From Prosthecobacter debontii (lineage in GTDB: Bacteria; Verrucomicrobiota; Verrucomicrobiia; Verrucomicrobiales; Verrucomicrobiaceae): a stretch of DNA of 64,000 bases. Where the stretch lies: positions 310,001-374,000 of the forward strand of contig NZ_FUYE01000001.1 in NCBI RefSeq assembly GCF_900167535.1. Reading direction: 5' to 3'. The translations under genes were made by a program, and so were the position numbers. Of the stretch, positions 9,417 to 18,001 are shown piece by piece. The first letter of the stretch is position 1. The number at the start of each line of letters is the position of its first letter. The notes below the pieces were generated by a model. That model was not told where the DNA came from, made no database searches, and saw only the letters and a program-made list of their open reading frames with translations.

Positions 9417-9648
9417 CGTAGGGCGGGTTTGTCCGGCTAGGGAGGTTTTGATCTCGTTGGATCGTGTGGCCGGATAACCCGCCTGCAGGGAAGGTGTGAA
9501 GAGGTGGTCGATTCGAGAATAACAAACGATATGATCGAAGGTGTCTACTAGGTGCAAGGGGGCAGCCACCTCGCTCGGGAGCCGGGTTATCCGGCAACGG
9601 GGATTCGAGAACGAACGTGAATCTCCAGCCGGACAAACCCAGCCTACG
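9417..9648. repeat. Nested inverted-repeat element, MITE-like
   Basis: The 407-base gap 9343-9749 has no gene but holds nested inverted arms. The outer arms are 9417-9438 and 9627-9648 (22 nt, 20 complementary; consensus CGTAGG-CGGGTTTGTCCGGCT). The inner arms are 9469-9483 and 9581-9595 (14 of 15; GCCGGATAACCCG). The layout fits a small non-autonomous element or a long RNA hairpin. No flanking target duplication is obvious. Confidence 0.6.
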
Positions 9649-9749
9649 GTTGGCTCCAAACGGGAGGCGATGTCACAAAAAACTCCAGACCCGCGTGAGC
9701 AGGTCTGGAGTGGAGGTCTCGGGGTCCAGGTGAGGGACCGAGAAGTGGG

Positions 9750-11201
9750 TTAGGCTTTCCAGCCGTCGCGGTAGGCGGGGCGAGCGACGTATTTGTTCGG
9801 CTCTTCCACGTTGCTTACCTTCATGTTCTGCTTGTCCCACTGCACGCTCTGCTGGGCGCGGACGGCGAGGTTGCCGAGAAGCACGAACTCGGTCAGCGGG
9901 CAGCTGTAGTCGAAGTTGGAGCTTGGGGCACCACCGTTGACGATGTGATAGGCCCACTCACCCTGCGGGTTGTTAGGCATCACACTGCGGGTTTCCGTCT
10001 TCTTGATCTTACCGGCCTTCATGTCGAGGCGCACCTGGGTGTAGCGCTCTTCATTGTAGATGACGGGGCTGCCGCAATAGGCTTCGCCTTCGAAGACGGT
10101 GCCTTCGGTGCCGATGAACATCATGCCGCTGCTGGCTTTTTCGAAAGCCTTCTTGGCCAGATCGCTGGTCATGTGCGGGGAGATCTCGGGCTTGTTCGGC
10201 TTGCCATCTTTGGAGCCGTCGTTCCAGGAGACCTTGAGGGCGTCGTATTTGCCGGCAGGCATGTGATAGACGAGGTCGGACCAGACGGGGGCGTTCAGTT
10301 CCGAGATGGGGCTGCTGGTGGCGTCGATGCGCTCAGGGATGAGCTGACCGAGGATGCTGAAGGTGGCGTCCATGATGTGGCAGCCCATGTCGCCGAGGGC
10401 GCCGGAGCCGAATTGCCACCAACCACGCCAGTTGAAGGGGTGGATGCTGTTGCCGCGCTTGGCGCTCATGCCTTCGGGGATTTCAAACTCGAAGTAAGGC
10501 TCCATCGGCTCGCTGGAGAGCCAGAGATCCCAGTCGAGCTCCGCAGGTTTTTCAGCGGCTTTCTTCGGCAGCGGGCCCTGAGGCCAGATGGGGCGGTTGG
10601 TCCAGAGACGGATTTCTTTGAGGGTGCCGATGGCACCCTGCTCGATCCACTCTTTGGCCAAGCGCTGGCCTTCCATGGTGCGGCCTTGGTTACCCATCTG
10701 GGTGGTGATGCCGGCGGTCTTGGCGGCTTTATGCAGGTCACGCACTTCGGCGATGTAGTTGCAGAGAGGCTTCTGCACGCAGACGTGCTTACCATGCTTG
10801 ATGGCGTGCATGGCGGCCAGGTAGTGGGTGTGGTCCGGAGTGGAGACGATGACGCCGTCGATTTCGTTGGCCATCTCGTCGAACATTTTGCGGAAGTCCT
10901 GATACAGCTTCGGTGCGGCAGGGGCTTCTTTACCGGAATCCAGGTGGTGCTTCTCACGCTTCTTGGCGGCTTCGTCCAGGCGCTTCAGGTCCACGTCCAC
11001 GAGGGCGACGATGTTGTGGTCCAGGGTCACGCCCTGGGTATCGGACTGGCCTTTGCCGTTGGCACCGATGACGGCGAGATTCAGCTTCTTACCGGCGGCG
11101 TTTTGACCGCGGAGGAGGAGATTTGGACCTGCAAAAGCGCCGGCAGCGAGGCTAGCCGTGCGGCCGAGGAAATGACGGCGTGAGATGATGTTAAGACCCA
11201 T
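9750..11201 (-). CDS. Tat-exported Gfo/Idh/MocA family oxidoreductase
   Basis: An NAD(P)-dependent sugar-type dehydrogenase of 483 residues. The N-terminus is a twin-arginine signal (SRRHFLGRTASLAAGAFAG), so the folded, cofactor-loaded enzyme is exported. The Rossmann part follows (LNLAVIGANGKG, then IVALVDVD). Next come VSTPDHTHYLAAMHAIKHGKHV-type segments and the EKP-like VQKPLCNYIAE, with the family lysine. The C-terminal half has the beta-sheet substrate domain (GSGALGDMGCHIMD). Many planctomycetes and verrucomicrobia export such paralogs for carbohydrate breakdown; the substrate is not known. No operon partner is visible. Confidence 0.92.
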   Translation of the reverse strand: MGLNIISRRHFLGRTASLAAGAFAGPNLLLRGQNAAGKKLNLAVIGANGKGQSDTQGVTLDHNIVALVDVDLKRLDEAAKKREKHHLDSGKEAPAAPKLYQDFRKMFDEMANEIDGVIVSTPDHTHYLAAMHAIKHGKHVCVQKPLCNYIAEVRDLHKAAKTAGITTQMGNQGRTMEGQRLAKEWIEQGAIGTLKEIRLWTNRPIWPQGPLPKKAAEKPAELDWDLWLSSEPMEPYFEFEIPEGMSAKRGNSIHPFNWRGWWQFGSGALGDMGCHIMDATFSILGQLIPERIDATSSPISELNAPVWSDLVYHMPAGKYDALKVSWNDGSKDGKPNKPEISPHMTSDLAKKAFEKASSGMMFIGTEGTVFEGEAYCGSPVIYNEERYTQVRLDMKAGKIKKTETRSVMPNNPQGEWAYHIVNGGAPSSNFDYSCPLTEFVLLGNLAVRAQQSVQWDKQNMKVSNVEEPNKYVARPAYRDGWKA

Positions 11202-11358
11202 GGGGTTATATAGTGGTTGAGTTGGGGGATCGAGTTAAACGGTGGGTTTTTCTCGAAATTTCGACCGAAATGCTAGCAACCATGCGGGTTCCCGTCCAGC
11301 GGGCAAATGCGGAGGACTATTTACAAAGGCAGGCATTTCCGCTAAATTCCGCCTCCCC

Positions 11359-13527
11359 ATGAAGAAAATGCGCCTTGCCCCCCTGGCCGCCCTTGGTCTC
11401 GCTCTCGTTTTTTCCGCCTCAGCTCTGGCTCAGTCGGACGATGCGGCTGAGCAGTTCTTTCGCGGTTACGTGATGAAAAAGGACGCGGAAAAGATGGAGA
11501 CGGACGGCAATATGTCCGGCGCTCTCCAGGTGTATCAGCAGATGGCGCAGATCTTTGACACCGTGGCGGAAAGCCATCCCGAGTGGCAGCCAGGCATGCT
11601 CGCCAATCGGCGGGGTTTGACCCAGCAGGCCATCACCCGTGTGAAGGCGAGCCTGAATCAACCGGCGGCAGCTCCCGCAGCAGCGGCCCCGGCGGCCGTG
11701 GCCGCTGCACCTGCCCCCGCTCCCGCACCGGCACCGGCACCGGCACCGGCACCAGAGGCTGCATCCACTCTACCGGGTCTGGCCCCCACCGCGGCGGCTC
11801 CCGTTCCTGGAGTGCTGGCTGGCTCTGCGGGCACCATTCCGAGCCTGGGAGATGTGATCACCCAGTGGGAGCAGTCCTACCGCCAGCGCATGCTGGCCCT
11901 GGAGACGCAGAACAATCAGATGCAGATGGATCTGACCAAGTGGCAGCAGTGGTATCAGTGGGCCTCCAGTGAGATCACCACGGCCCGGTCCGATAAAGAT
12001 GCGCTGGCACAGAAGTCCGCCGCGCTGGAAAAATCTCTGGAGACGCTGAAGCAAGAGGTGGCCTCCGGTAAAGCCACCAACGGTCAGTATGAAACGGCCA
12101 TGAAGGAAAAGCTGGCCATCGAGGTGGAATACCGCAAGGCCACGCAGCGGCTGACGGCGGCGGAGCAGGCGGCCAAGGAAGCCTCGCAAAAACTGGCGGA
12201 TGCCTCCCTGCGGATCGCCGGTCTGGAAAAAGAGCGCAACGATCTGCTGGCGGAGCGTGACACTGCGGTGAAGCAGCGGGATGAAGCCGTGACGGCCCGG
12301 GATGGCCTGCAGAAAGAGCGGGATACCCTGAGCGCTCAGAATCTGGGCATGCAGACTGAGATCGAGGCGCTCAAGCGTCGGTCTCCGGCCAGCGATGACG
12401 TGAAGAAGATCCTCGCGGAGAATGACCGCCTGAAAAAGGATCTCGATGTGGCTCAAAAGCAGGTGGCCTCCCTGCAAGCGGATGTGAACCGGAAGGATCA
12501 GGAAATCGTGCAACTGCGCGGTCAGCTCACCACTCTCCAGACGGAGATGGCCTCCCTGCGCCAGCAGAGCGCCTCCTATCAGACGCAAGTGGCAGACCTG
12601 ACCCTGCAACTGAAGACCCTCCAGGAAGGCAAGTCAGGGGAAATGACGCCGGAATTGGTCAAAGAAAACGAGCTGCTCCGCGAGATCGTCATGCGCCAAC
12701 TGCGCAGCCAGTATCGCCAGCAGCAGGCGAAGGATCTCGTCCTGGCTGAGCTGCAGAAGATGGAGGGCGTGTCCAAAAAACTGCTCGAGCAGGTGGAAGA
12801 TCTCAAGGAAAGCCGCATGATGCTGACCCCGGATGAGGAGAAGCTGTTCTCCGATCCCTCCGTCCGGGAAATGCTCGGCTCAGGCAGCATCCAGGGCACC
12901 CTCATCGCGCGGGTTTCCAATCCCGTGGAGAAAACCGTGGCCACCAATCCGGTGGAAGACCTGCTGAACAAGGCCAACGAAGCTTTCAGCGCCCAGAAAT
13001 TTGCCGAAGCTGCCGCGCTCTTCGAAGATGCTCTGCGTGCCGACCCGAAAAATTCAACGGCGCTCGTGGGCTTGGGCTATTCCCGCCAGCGTGAAAACAA
13101 GCTCAGTGAGGCCGAGGCCGCGCTGAAGAAGTGCCTGACCTTCGATCCCTCCAACGAACTGGCGGCCTTCCACCTCGGCGTGACTCATTTCAAACAGCAG
13201 CGCTGGAGCGATGCCACGGCGGCCTTTGAAAAGGCGCTGGAAAAGAATGCCAAGAATGCTCGCGCCCGTCATTACCTGGGCATCATTTCCACCAAGCTGA
13301 ACCTGCTGGATCGTGCCGAGCGTGAGTTCAAGACCGCCTTGGCCATCGATCCCAACTACGGGGATGCCCACTTCAATCTCGCCGTGCTCTACGCCACCTG
13401 GGACCCGCCACAGTGGGATAAGGCCAAGACCGAGTATGACTTTGCCCTGAAAAAGGGCGTGCCTCCCGATGAGGCTCTGGAAAAACTGCTGAAAGGCAGC
13501 GCAGCCAAGTCCGTGTCGGCCCGCTGA
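11359..13527 (+). CDS. Exported coiled-coil and TPR protein with Ala-Pro linker
   Basis: No named family is recognised. The ATG at 11359 is preferred over the upstream in-frame start at 11242 because it begins a signal peptide (MKKMRLAPLAALGLALVFSASALAQ). Then follow a short helical domain, an Ala/Pro linker of alternating AP residues (about 115-140), a long coiled coil of Lys/Glu/Gln heptads (about 190-500) and four or so TPR units at the C-terminus (for example AAALFEDALRADPKNSTALVGLGYS, shown here by its first residues AAALFEDALRADPK). The layout resembles periplasmic scaffold proteins that bridge envelope layers. The reading frame is intact and has normal codon use. Confidence 0.82.
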   Translation: MKKMRLAPLAALGLALVFSASALAQSDDAAEQFFRGYVMKKDAEKMETDGNMSGALQVYQQMAQIFDTVAESHPEWQPGMLANRRGLTQQAITRVKASLNQPAAAPAAAAPAAVAAAPAPAPAPAPAPAPAPEAASTLPGLAPTAAAPVPGVLAGSAGTIPSLGDVITQWEQSYRQRMLALETQNNQMQMDLTKWQQWYQWASSEITTARSDKDALAQKSAALEKSLETLKQEVASGKATNGQYETAMKEKLAIEVEYRKATQRLTAAEQAAKEASQKLADASLRIAGLEKERNDLLAERDTAVKQRDEAVTARDGLQKERDTLSAQNLGMQTEIEALKRRSPASDDVKKILAENDRLKKDLDVAQKQVASLQADVNRKDQEIVQLRGQLTTLQTEMASLRQQSASYQTQVADLTLQLKTLQEGKSGEMTPELVKENELLREIVMRQLRSQYRQQQAKDLVLAELQKMEGVSKKLLEQVEDLKESRMMLTPDEEKLFSDPSVREMLGSGSIQGTLIARVSNPVEKTVATNPVEDLLNKANEAFSAQKFAEAAALFEDALRADPKNSTALVGLGYSRQRENKLSEAEAALKKCLTFDPSNELAAFHLGVTHFKQQRWSDATAAFEKALEKNAKNARARHYLGIISTKLNLLDRAEREFKTALAIDPNYGDAHFNLAVLYATWDPPQWDKAKTEYDFALKKGVPPDEALEKLLKGSAAKSVSAR

Positions 13528-13588
13528 TCCCTGCCTGCCTCCGGTTCTCAAGGCTTTCCGGGGGCGGACCTTGTCTTTTGAAGAATCC

Positions 13589-13612
13589 GAGTCATGCTCC
13601 GGCGCATGACTC
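13589..13612 (+). promoter_or_regulatory. Perfect 9-bp hairpin over the DUF1003 gene start
   Basis: GAGTCATGC (13589-13597) and its exact complement (13604-13612) enclose six bases. Both candidate start codons of the next gene (13594 and 13606) lie in the stem, so the folded mRNA would hide them. No U-tract follows, so it is not a typical terminator. Its role in translation is inferred. Confidence 0.5.
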
Positions 13613-14322
13613 ATCACTGTGCGGTCACTGGTCAACCCTTTCCCTCCAGCAAGCTGCGCCCGCTGGCCTCGCTCACCCCGCAGGTGGCGGAGATCATCCG
13701 CACGCAGCATCCTGGTCTGAAAGAGAGTGATCTCGTCAGTAACGAGGTGGTCAATGAAGCGCGCCTGGAGCATGTGCGCGTTTTGATGCAAAGTCAGTTA
13801 GGCGACCTCTCGCATTTGGATGAAGAGGTGCTGGACAGTCTGCACCGCCATGAGCTGCTGAGTGAGCGCCCGCTGGATGAGCAGGAGGAGGATCAGCAGC
13901 AGACGCTGGGGCAACTCCTGGCAGATAAGCTGGCCGAGTTTGGCGGGAGCTGGACCTTCATTCTGTTTTTCGCCGGGGTCATTCTGGTCTGGATTCTTGT
14001 GAATGTGACCGTCTTGGTGAACCGGGCCTTCGATCCCTATCCCTTCATCCTGCTGAATCTCGTGCTGTCCTGCCTCGCCTCCCTCCAGGCACCCGTGATC
14101 ATGATGAGCCAGAACCGCCAGGAGGCGCGTGACCGCAAGCGCGCGGAGAATGATTACAAGATCAATCTCAAGGCGGAACTGGAGATCCGGCACCTGCATG
14201 ACAAGATTGATTTCCTCCTGCACCAGCAGACGACTCGGCTGATGGAGGTGCAGCAGATCCAGGTGGAGCTCCTGCGTGAGATGGCCACAGGCCGGTCCGA
14301 GACCCGCCATCCGAAAGCTTGA
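13606..14322 (+). CDS. DUF1003 membrane protein
   Basis: A predicted inner-membrane protein of the DUF1003 family, whose function is unknown. After a polar N-terminal part (CAVTGQPFPSSKL, with a possible metal-binding Cys/His pair HHC), two membrane helices follow: FILFFAGVILVWILVNVTVL and PFILLNLVLSCLASLQAPVIMM. The loop between them holds the family-typical NRAFDPYPF. MSQNRQEARDRKRAENDYKINLKAE and a coiled C-terminal tail complete the domain. A start at 13594 adds four residues. It is followed directly by the AcvB-MprF fusion gene, only 23 bases away, so the two may be co-transcribed. Confidence 0.88.
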   Translation: MTHHCAVTGQPFPSSKLRPLASLTPQVAEIIRTQHPGLKESDLVSNEVVNEARLEHVRVLMQSQLGDLSHLDEEVLDSLHRHELLSERPLDEQEEDQQQTLGQLLADKLAEFGGSWTFILFFAGVILVWILVNVTVLVNRAFDPYPFILLNLVLSCLASLQAPVIMMSQNRQEARDRKRAENDYKINLKAELEIRHLHDKIDFLLHQQTTRLMEVQQIQVELLREMATGRSETRHPKA

Positions 14323-14345
14323 TTCGATTCTTTTCTCTTCTTTTT

Positions 14346-16889
14346 ATGTCGGCACCTTTTTCGCGGATACTGCGGCGGGTCGGGGTAGGTTTGATGCTGG
14401 TGGGCGCGGTGTGCGCTCAGGAGGATGAAGGGGAGGGGCCGGTGCCGCGAATGCAGGTGGCGCTGTCTCAGGGCCTGACCAAGGTGCGCGTCTATGAGCC
14501 GGATGAGGAGAAGCCGCAGGCGATTGTGATCTTCGGATCGGGGGATGGCGGCTGGTCCCCTTGGGAAGATGCTGTGGCGCACTGGCTGCGGGAGAGCGCG
14601 GTCATGGTGGTGGGGCTGGATCTGCGGAACTACGCTGCCAAGGACTATGATCAGAAGACCTTGGTGCATGACATGGCCACTCTCGCCACGGAGGCGGAGC
14701 GGCGCTGCGAGAGCAGCGAGATCCCCGTTATCTATGGCGGATGGAGCATGGGCGCGGTGCAGGCGGTGGCTGCCGCTGGCAGTGTTGAGCGGTCCCCACA
14801 ACTCCGGGGGCTGCTCCTGTTCAGCGCGGATAGCAGAGGGCGCTATGGGCTGCGGGAGAAGGATGAGCTGGGCATCACGCCCGAGGGGCCGGGCACCTTT
14901 GGGCTGGCGGAGTTCAGCGCTTTTATGAAGGACCTGCGCGTGGCGCAGTTCCATGGTGGGGCGGATTTCATGGCTTCGACGGCCTGGATTCAAAGTCTGA
15001 AATCCCCCAAAGCTCTGTATGTAATGCCGGGTGGCAATCATGGTTTCAACGGACCTGACGATGCCTTTCAGGCCTGGGTGACACGCGGGCTGGCCTGGGT
15101 GCTCGGGGATGACAGCGCTGCGGTGGCCCCGGCTCAGGAGGAACTGCCCTGGGGCCTTTCACCGCTGTGGCCGGCGGCGGCTTTGTCGGTGGTGCTGACG
15201 TTTATCTTTTTGTTATCCCGGCGGCATTCCTTGCGCATTCTGGTCTGGTCCATTTCCATCATGGGTGCCACGGGGCTGGTCGAGGCGCTGATTCTGAAAC
15301 CCTCCACGGTGTTGGATTGGATGGAGCAGTGGTTGCCGCTGGGTGTGCAGGATAACAGTCGCCTGCTGCTGCTCTTTTCAGGCATCGGGCTCATCACTCT
15401 GGCGCGGGGGCTGCGGCGGCATAAACGGATCGCGTGGTTGCTTGCCCTGATCCTGCTGAGTGTCTCGGTGGTGATCCATCTGACCCGCGCCTTTGATTGG
15501 CATCATGCGCTGGCCGCCGGGCTGTTGCTGGTGCCCTTGATCCGCTGGCGCTCGGAGTTCACGGCGAGGTCGGATGCGCCTTCACTGCGTCTAGCCTTTT
15601 TGGGGCTGCCGCTGCTCGCTGTCGGGCTGTTCGTTTACAGCGTCTTCGGCTTGCGCCAGTTCAGTGAGCGCGGCGAGTTCGGGGAGGCTTTGACGTGGGC
15701 GGATTGCTTCAGCGGTGCCGGGTCGGCCCTGGTGTGGCAGAAGAGTGATCTGGATATGGATGGCAGCCGGAAGGTGCGGCTGTTCTTATCTCATGTGCGG
15801 GGCGGCAGTCTGCTGGCCGCCTTGTTCGTGCTGGGGCTGACTTTGCGCCCCGTGCTGGCCTCGCGCTTGCCGGAGGCCTCGGTGGAGGATCGGGATCTCG
15901 TGCGCCGGATGATCGAGGCCGACGGGCGTGATCCGATGGATAGCTTCGCGCTCCTGGAGGATAAACGTTACTTCTTCAATGAGGATCGCACGGCCTGCAT
16001 CGCCTACGCACTCTGGCGGAAATACGCCGTGGCTTTGGCCGATCCCCTGGGGCCGGAGAGGGATCGAGCCGGGATGATCACAGCCTTTGCCAAGTTTTGC
16101 GGGCGGCAGGATTGGGAGCCGATCTTTTACTGTGCTCATGTGAGCAACCGCCCGCTCTATGAGGAGGCCGGTTTTGTGACGGTGAAGGTGGGGGAAGATG
16201 CGCGGCTGGATGTGGCGGATTTTAAGCTGGAGGGCGGTAAGTTTCAAAACCTCCGCACGGCCCGCAATAAAGCCCGGAAGAATGGCCTCACCTATGAGTG
16301 GTATCATGCCGAGCCGCACCCGGATCATGGCCTGGAGGCGCAGCTTCAGCTTTTGTCGAATCATTGGTTAGATCAAAAGCACGGCGGTGAGATGACCTTC
16401 GATCTGGGGAGCTTCAGCCTGCTAGGCATACGCACCCACGGGGCCTCCATCGTGCGCAATCCTGAAGGCCGCATGGAAGCCTTCGCCACCTGGCTGCCCT
16501 ATGCGCAGGGTAAGGGGCGCTGCCTGGATCTGATGCGGGCCCGTGAGGATGTGCGGGACGTCATGGACTTCCTCATCGTGGAGGCGATCGACCACTTCAA
16601 AACTCAGTCGGTGGAGCAGGTGAGTCTCGGCAATGCCCCGCTCGCCAATGTGGCTGCCGCCCAAGATCCTGCGGAACTGACTCGCGAGGAAAAAGCGGTG
16701 CAGTTCCTGTTTGAAAACTTCGATCGTTTCTATGGCTACAAGAGCCTGTTTAACTTCAAGAAGAAGTATCAGCCCGATTGGCAGGGACGTTATTTAGCCT
16801 ATCAACCGCGCACATCCTTGGCCATGGTCGGGCTCGCCGTGGCCGGGGTGCATTTGCCGCGAGGCTTTCGGGGTCTGATTCGCTCATAA
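14346..16889 (+). CDS. Fusion of an AcvB/VirJ-like hydrolase with an MprF/LpiA-type aminoacyl-phosphatidylglycerol synthase
   Basis: One continuous frame of 847 residues. After a signal peptide (to VCAQ) comes a periplasmic alpha/beta-hydrolase of the AcvB/VirJ family: GSGDGGWSPWE, the nucleophile elbow GGWSMGA with Ser134, and a late GGNHGF histidine. About seven membrane helices follow (about 260-500). The C-terminal third is a DUF2156 GNAT-like synthase domain (EDRDLVRRMI, DPLGPERDR, NLRTARNKARKNGL, FENFDRFYGYKSLFNFKKK). In Rhizobium and Agrobacterium, LpiA makes lysyl-phosphatidylglycerol, and the separate neighbour gene acvB/atvA encodes a periplasmic hydrolase of that lipid. Here both appear joined in one chain. 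The amino acid donor and the direction of regulation are unknown. The ATG at 14346 is preferred over an in-frame TTG at 14319. Confidence 0.87.
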   Translation: MSAPFSRILRRVGVGLMLVGAVCAQEDEGEGPVPRMQVALSQGLTKVRVYEPDEEKPQAIVIFGSGDGGWSPWEDAVAHWLRESAVMVVGLDLRNYAAKDYDQKTLVHDMATLATEAERRCESSEIPVIYGGWSMGAVQAVAAAGSVERSPQLRGLLLFSADSRGRYGLREKDELGITPEGPGTFGLAEFSAFMKDLRVAQFHGGADFMASTAWIQSLKSPKALYVMPGGNHGFNGPDDAFQAWVTRGLAWVLGDDSAAVAPAQEELPWGLSPLWPAAALSVVLTFIFLLSRRHSLRILVWSISIMGATGLVEALILKPSTVLDWMEQWLPLGVQDNSRLLLLFSGIGLITLARGLRRHKRIAWLLALILLSVSVVIHLTRAFDWHHALAAGLLLVPLIRWRSEFTARSDAPSLRLAFLGLPLLAVGLFVYSVFGLRQFSERGEFGEALTWADCFSGAGSALVWQKSDLDMDGSRKVRLFLSHVRGGSLLAALFVLGLTLRPVLASRLPEASVEDRDLVRRMIEADGRDPMDSFALLEDKRYFFNEDRTACIAYALWRKYAVALADPLGPERDRAGMITAFAKFCGRQDWEPIFYCAHVSNRPLYEEAGFVTVKVGEDARLDVADFKLEGGKFQNLRTARNKARKNGLTYEWYHAEPHPDHGLEAQLQLLSNHWLDQKHGGEMTFDLGSFSLLGIRTHGASIVRNPEGRMEAFATWLPYAQGKGRCLDLMRAREDVRDVMDFLIVEAIDHFKTQSVEQVSLGNAPLANVAAAQDPAELTREEKAVQFLFENFDRFYGYKSLFNFKKKYQPDWQGRYLAYQPRTSLAMVGLAVAGVHLPRGFRGLIRS

Positions 16890-16938
16890 ATCCTTGCCTG
16901 GGGCCGATGCTTCGGCACAGCATTCGTTTCGTTTTCTC

Positions 16939-17958
16939 ATGGTGTCTGCCGCTTCTCTCTCTGCTGATTTCGTTACTTGGTTTCATCAGGTCGGTCGCGA
17001 CTATCCCTGGCGGAGAACCCGTGATCCGTATGCGATCTTGGTCTCCGAGATCATGCTCCAGCAGACGCAGATCAGCACGGTCCTGGATCGCGGTTATTAT
17101 GCCCGTTGGCTGGAGCGTTATCCGGATTTCGCAACCCTGGCCCGAGCTCCTGAAAGTGAGGTGCTGAAGACCTGGGAAGGGCTGGGTTACTACCGCCGGG
17201 CGCGGAACCTGCAAAAGCTGGCTCAGGTGATCCAGAGTGAGCATGGAGGGGTGTTTCCCACCGAGCCCGCCGCCATTCGGGCTCTCCCCGGCATCGGTCC
17301 CTACACCGCGGGGGCCATCGCCAGCTTTGCCTTTGGCCTCGCCGAGCCCATCGTGGATGGCAATGTGGCCCGGGTGCTGTCTCGACTGGATAATGACGCC
17401 ACCCCCGTGGACTCCGCCGTCGGCAGCAAACGCCTGTGGGAGCGCGCGACGGAACTGGTGCAGGCGACCGAGGATCCGCGCGCGCTGAACTCCGCCCTCA
17501 TGGAGCTGGGCCAGACCGTGTGTAAACCCCGGCAGCCGCTGTGTGCTGAATGTCCGGTGAAAAAACACTGCCGCGCGACCGAGCCCGAGTCTCTACCGGT
17601 GAAAGGCAATCGCACTGAGATCACCGAGGTGACGGAGCGGGTCGTGTTTGTGCAGACGGGGCAGGGGATCCTCCTGGAGCAGGAGACCGGCTCACGCCGA
17701 ACCGGCCTGTGGAAGCTCCCGGCCCTGCCCGCGACGGGCGAGGCGGCCTTGCCTCCGGTGCTGATGAAGACCTCCTATGGCATCACGCGCTACAAGGTCA
17801 CGCTCTGGGTGCATGAGGCCCCACTGGAGAGCCTCGCATGGCCGGAGTCCCATCAATTTATCCCCCTGGCCGCCCTGGCTAAAACCGCCATGCCCAGCCC
17901 CTACCGCAAGGCTTTGGACAAGCTGCTGCAGCATGCCGCTTTCCGCCTGGAGGGTTAG
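16939..17958 (+). CDS. mutY: A/G-specific adenine glycosylase MutY
   Basis: Removes adenine mispaired with 8-oxoguanine in base-excision repair. The motifs present are PWRRTRDPYAILVSEIMLQQTQ, of which the diagnostic part is SEIMLQQTQ; the helix-hairpin-helix LPGIGPYTAGA; catalytic Asp in VDGNVARVLSR; and the 4Fe-4S ligands C-x6-C-x2-C-x5-C (CKPRQPLCAECPVKKHC). The C-terminal NUDIX-like 8-oxoG recognition domain is present (TGLWKLPALP). The ATG at 16939 gives the usual N-terminus; an in-frame start at 16894 adds 15 residues. It lies 49 bases after the fusion gene and 43 before metX. Confidence 0.96.
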   Translation: MVSAASLSADFVTWFHQVGRDYPWRRTRDPYAILVSEIMLQQTQISTVLDRGYYARWLERYPDFATLARAPESEVLKTWEGLGYYRRARNLQKLAQVIQSEHGGVFPTEPAAIRALPGIGPYTAGAIASFAFGLAEPIVDGNVARVLSRLDNDATPVDSAVGSKRLWERATELVQATEDPRALNSALMELGQTVCKPRQPLCAECPVKKHCRATEPESLPVKGNRTEITEVTERVVFVQTGQGILLEQETGSRRTGLWKLPALPATGEAALPPVLMKTSYGITRYKVTLWVHEAPLESLAWPESHQFIPLAALAKTAMPSPYRKALDKLLQHAAFRLEG

Positions 17959-18001
17959 AACATCTTGAAGCGGCGGTATCCTGCTGTTAGTTGCACCCCT
18001 C

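Noticed and set aside
9945-11183. 412-codon plus-strand open frame opposite the Gfo/Idh oxidoreductase
   Set aside because: Shadow frame of a clear Tat-exported oxidoreductase; the translation is rich in Gly/Val/Ala with no motif.
11700-11760. GCACCGGCACCG repeat as a mobile or CRISPR-type repeat
   Set aside because: It encodes the alternating Ala-Pro linker in the TPR protein frame, so it is coding sequence.
17959-18001. Possible SAM riboswitch before metX
   Set aside because: Only 43 bases separate mutY and metX, too short for any SAM-binding aptamer.
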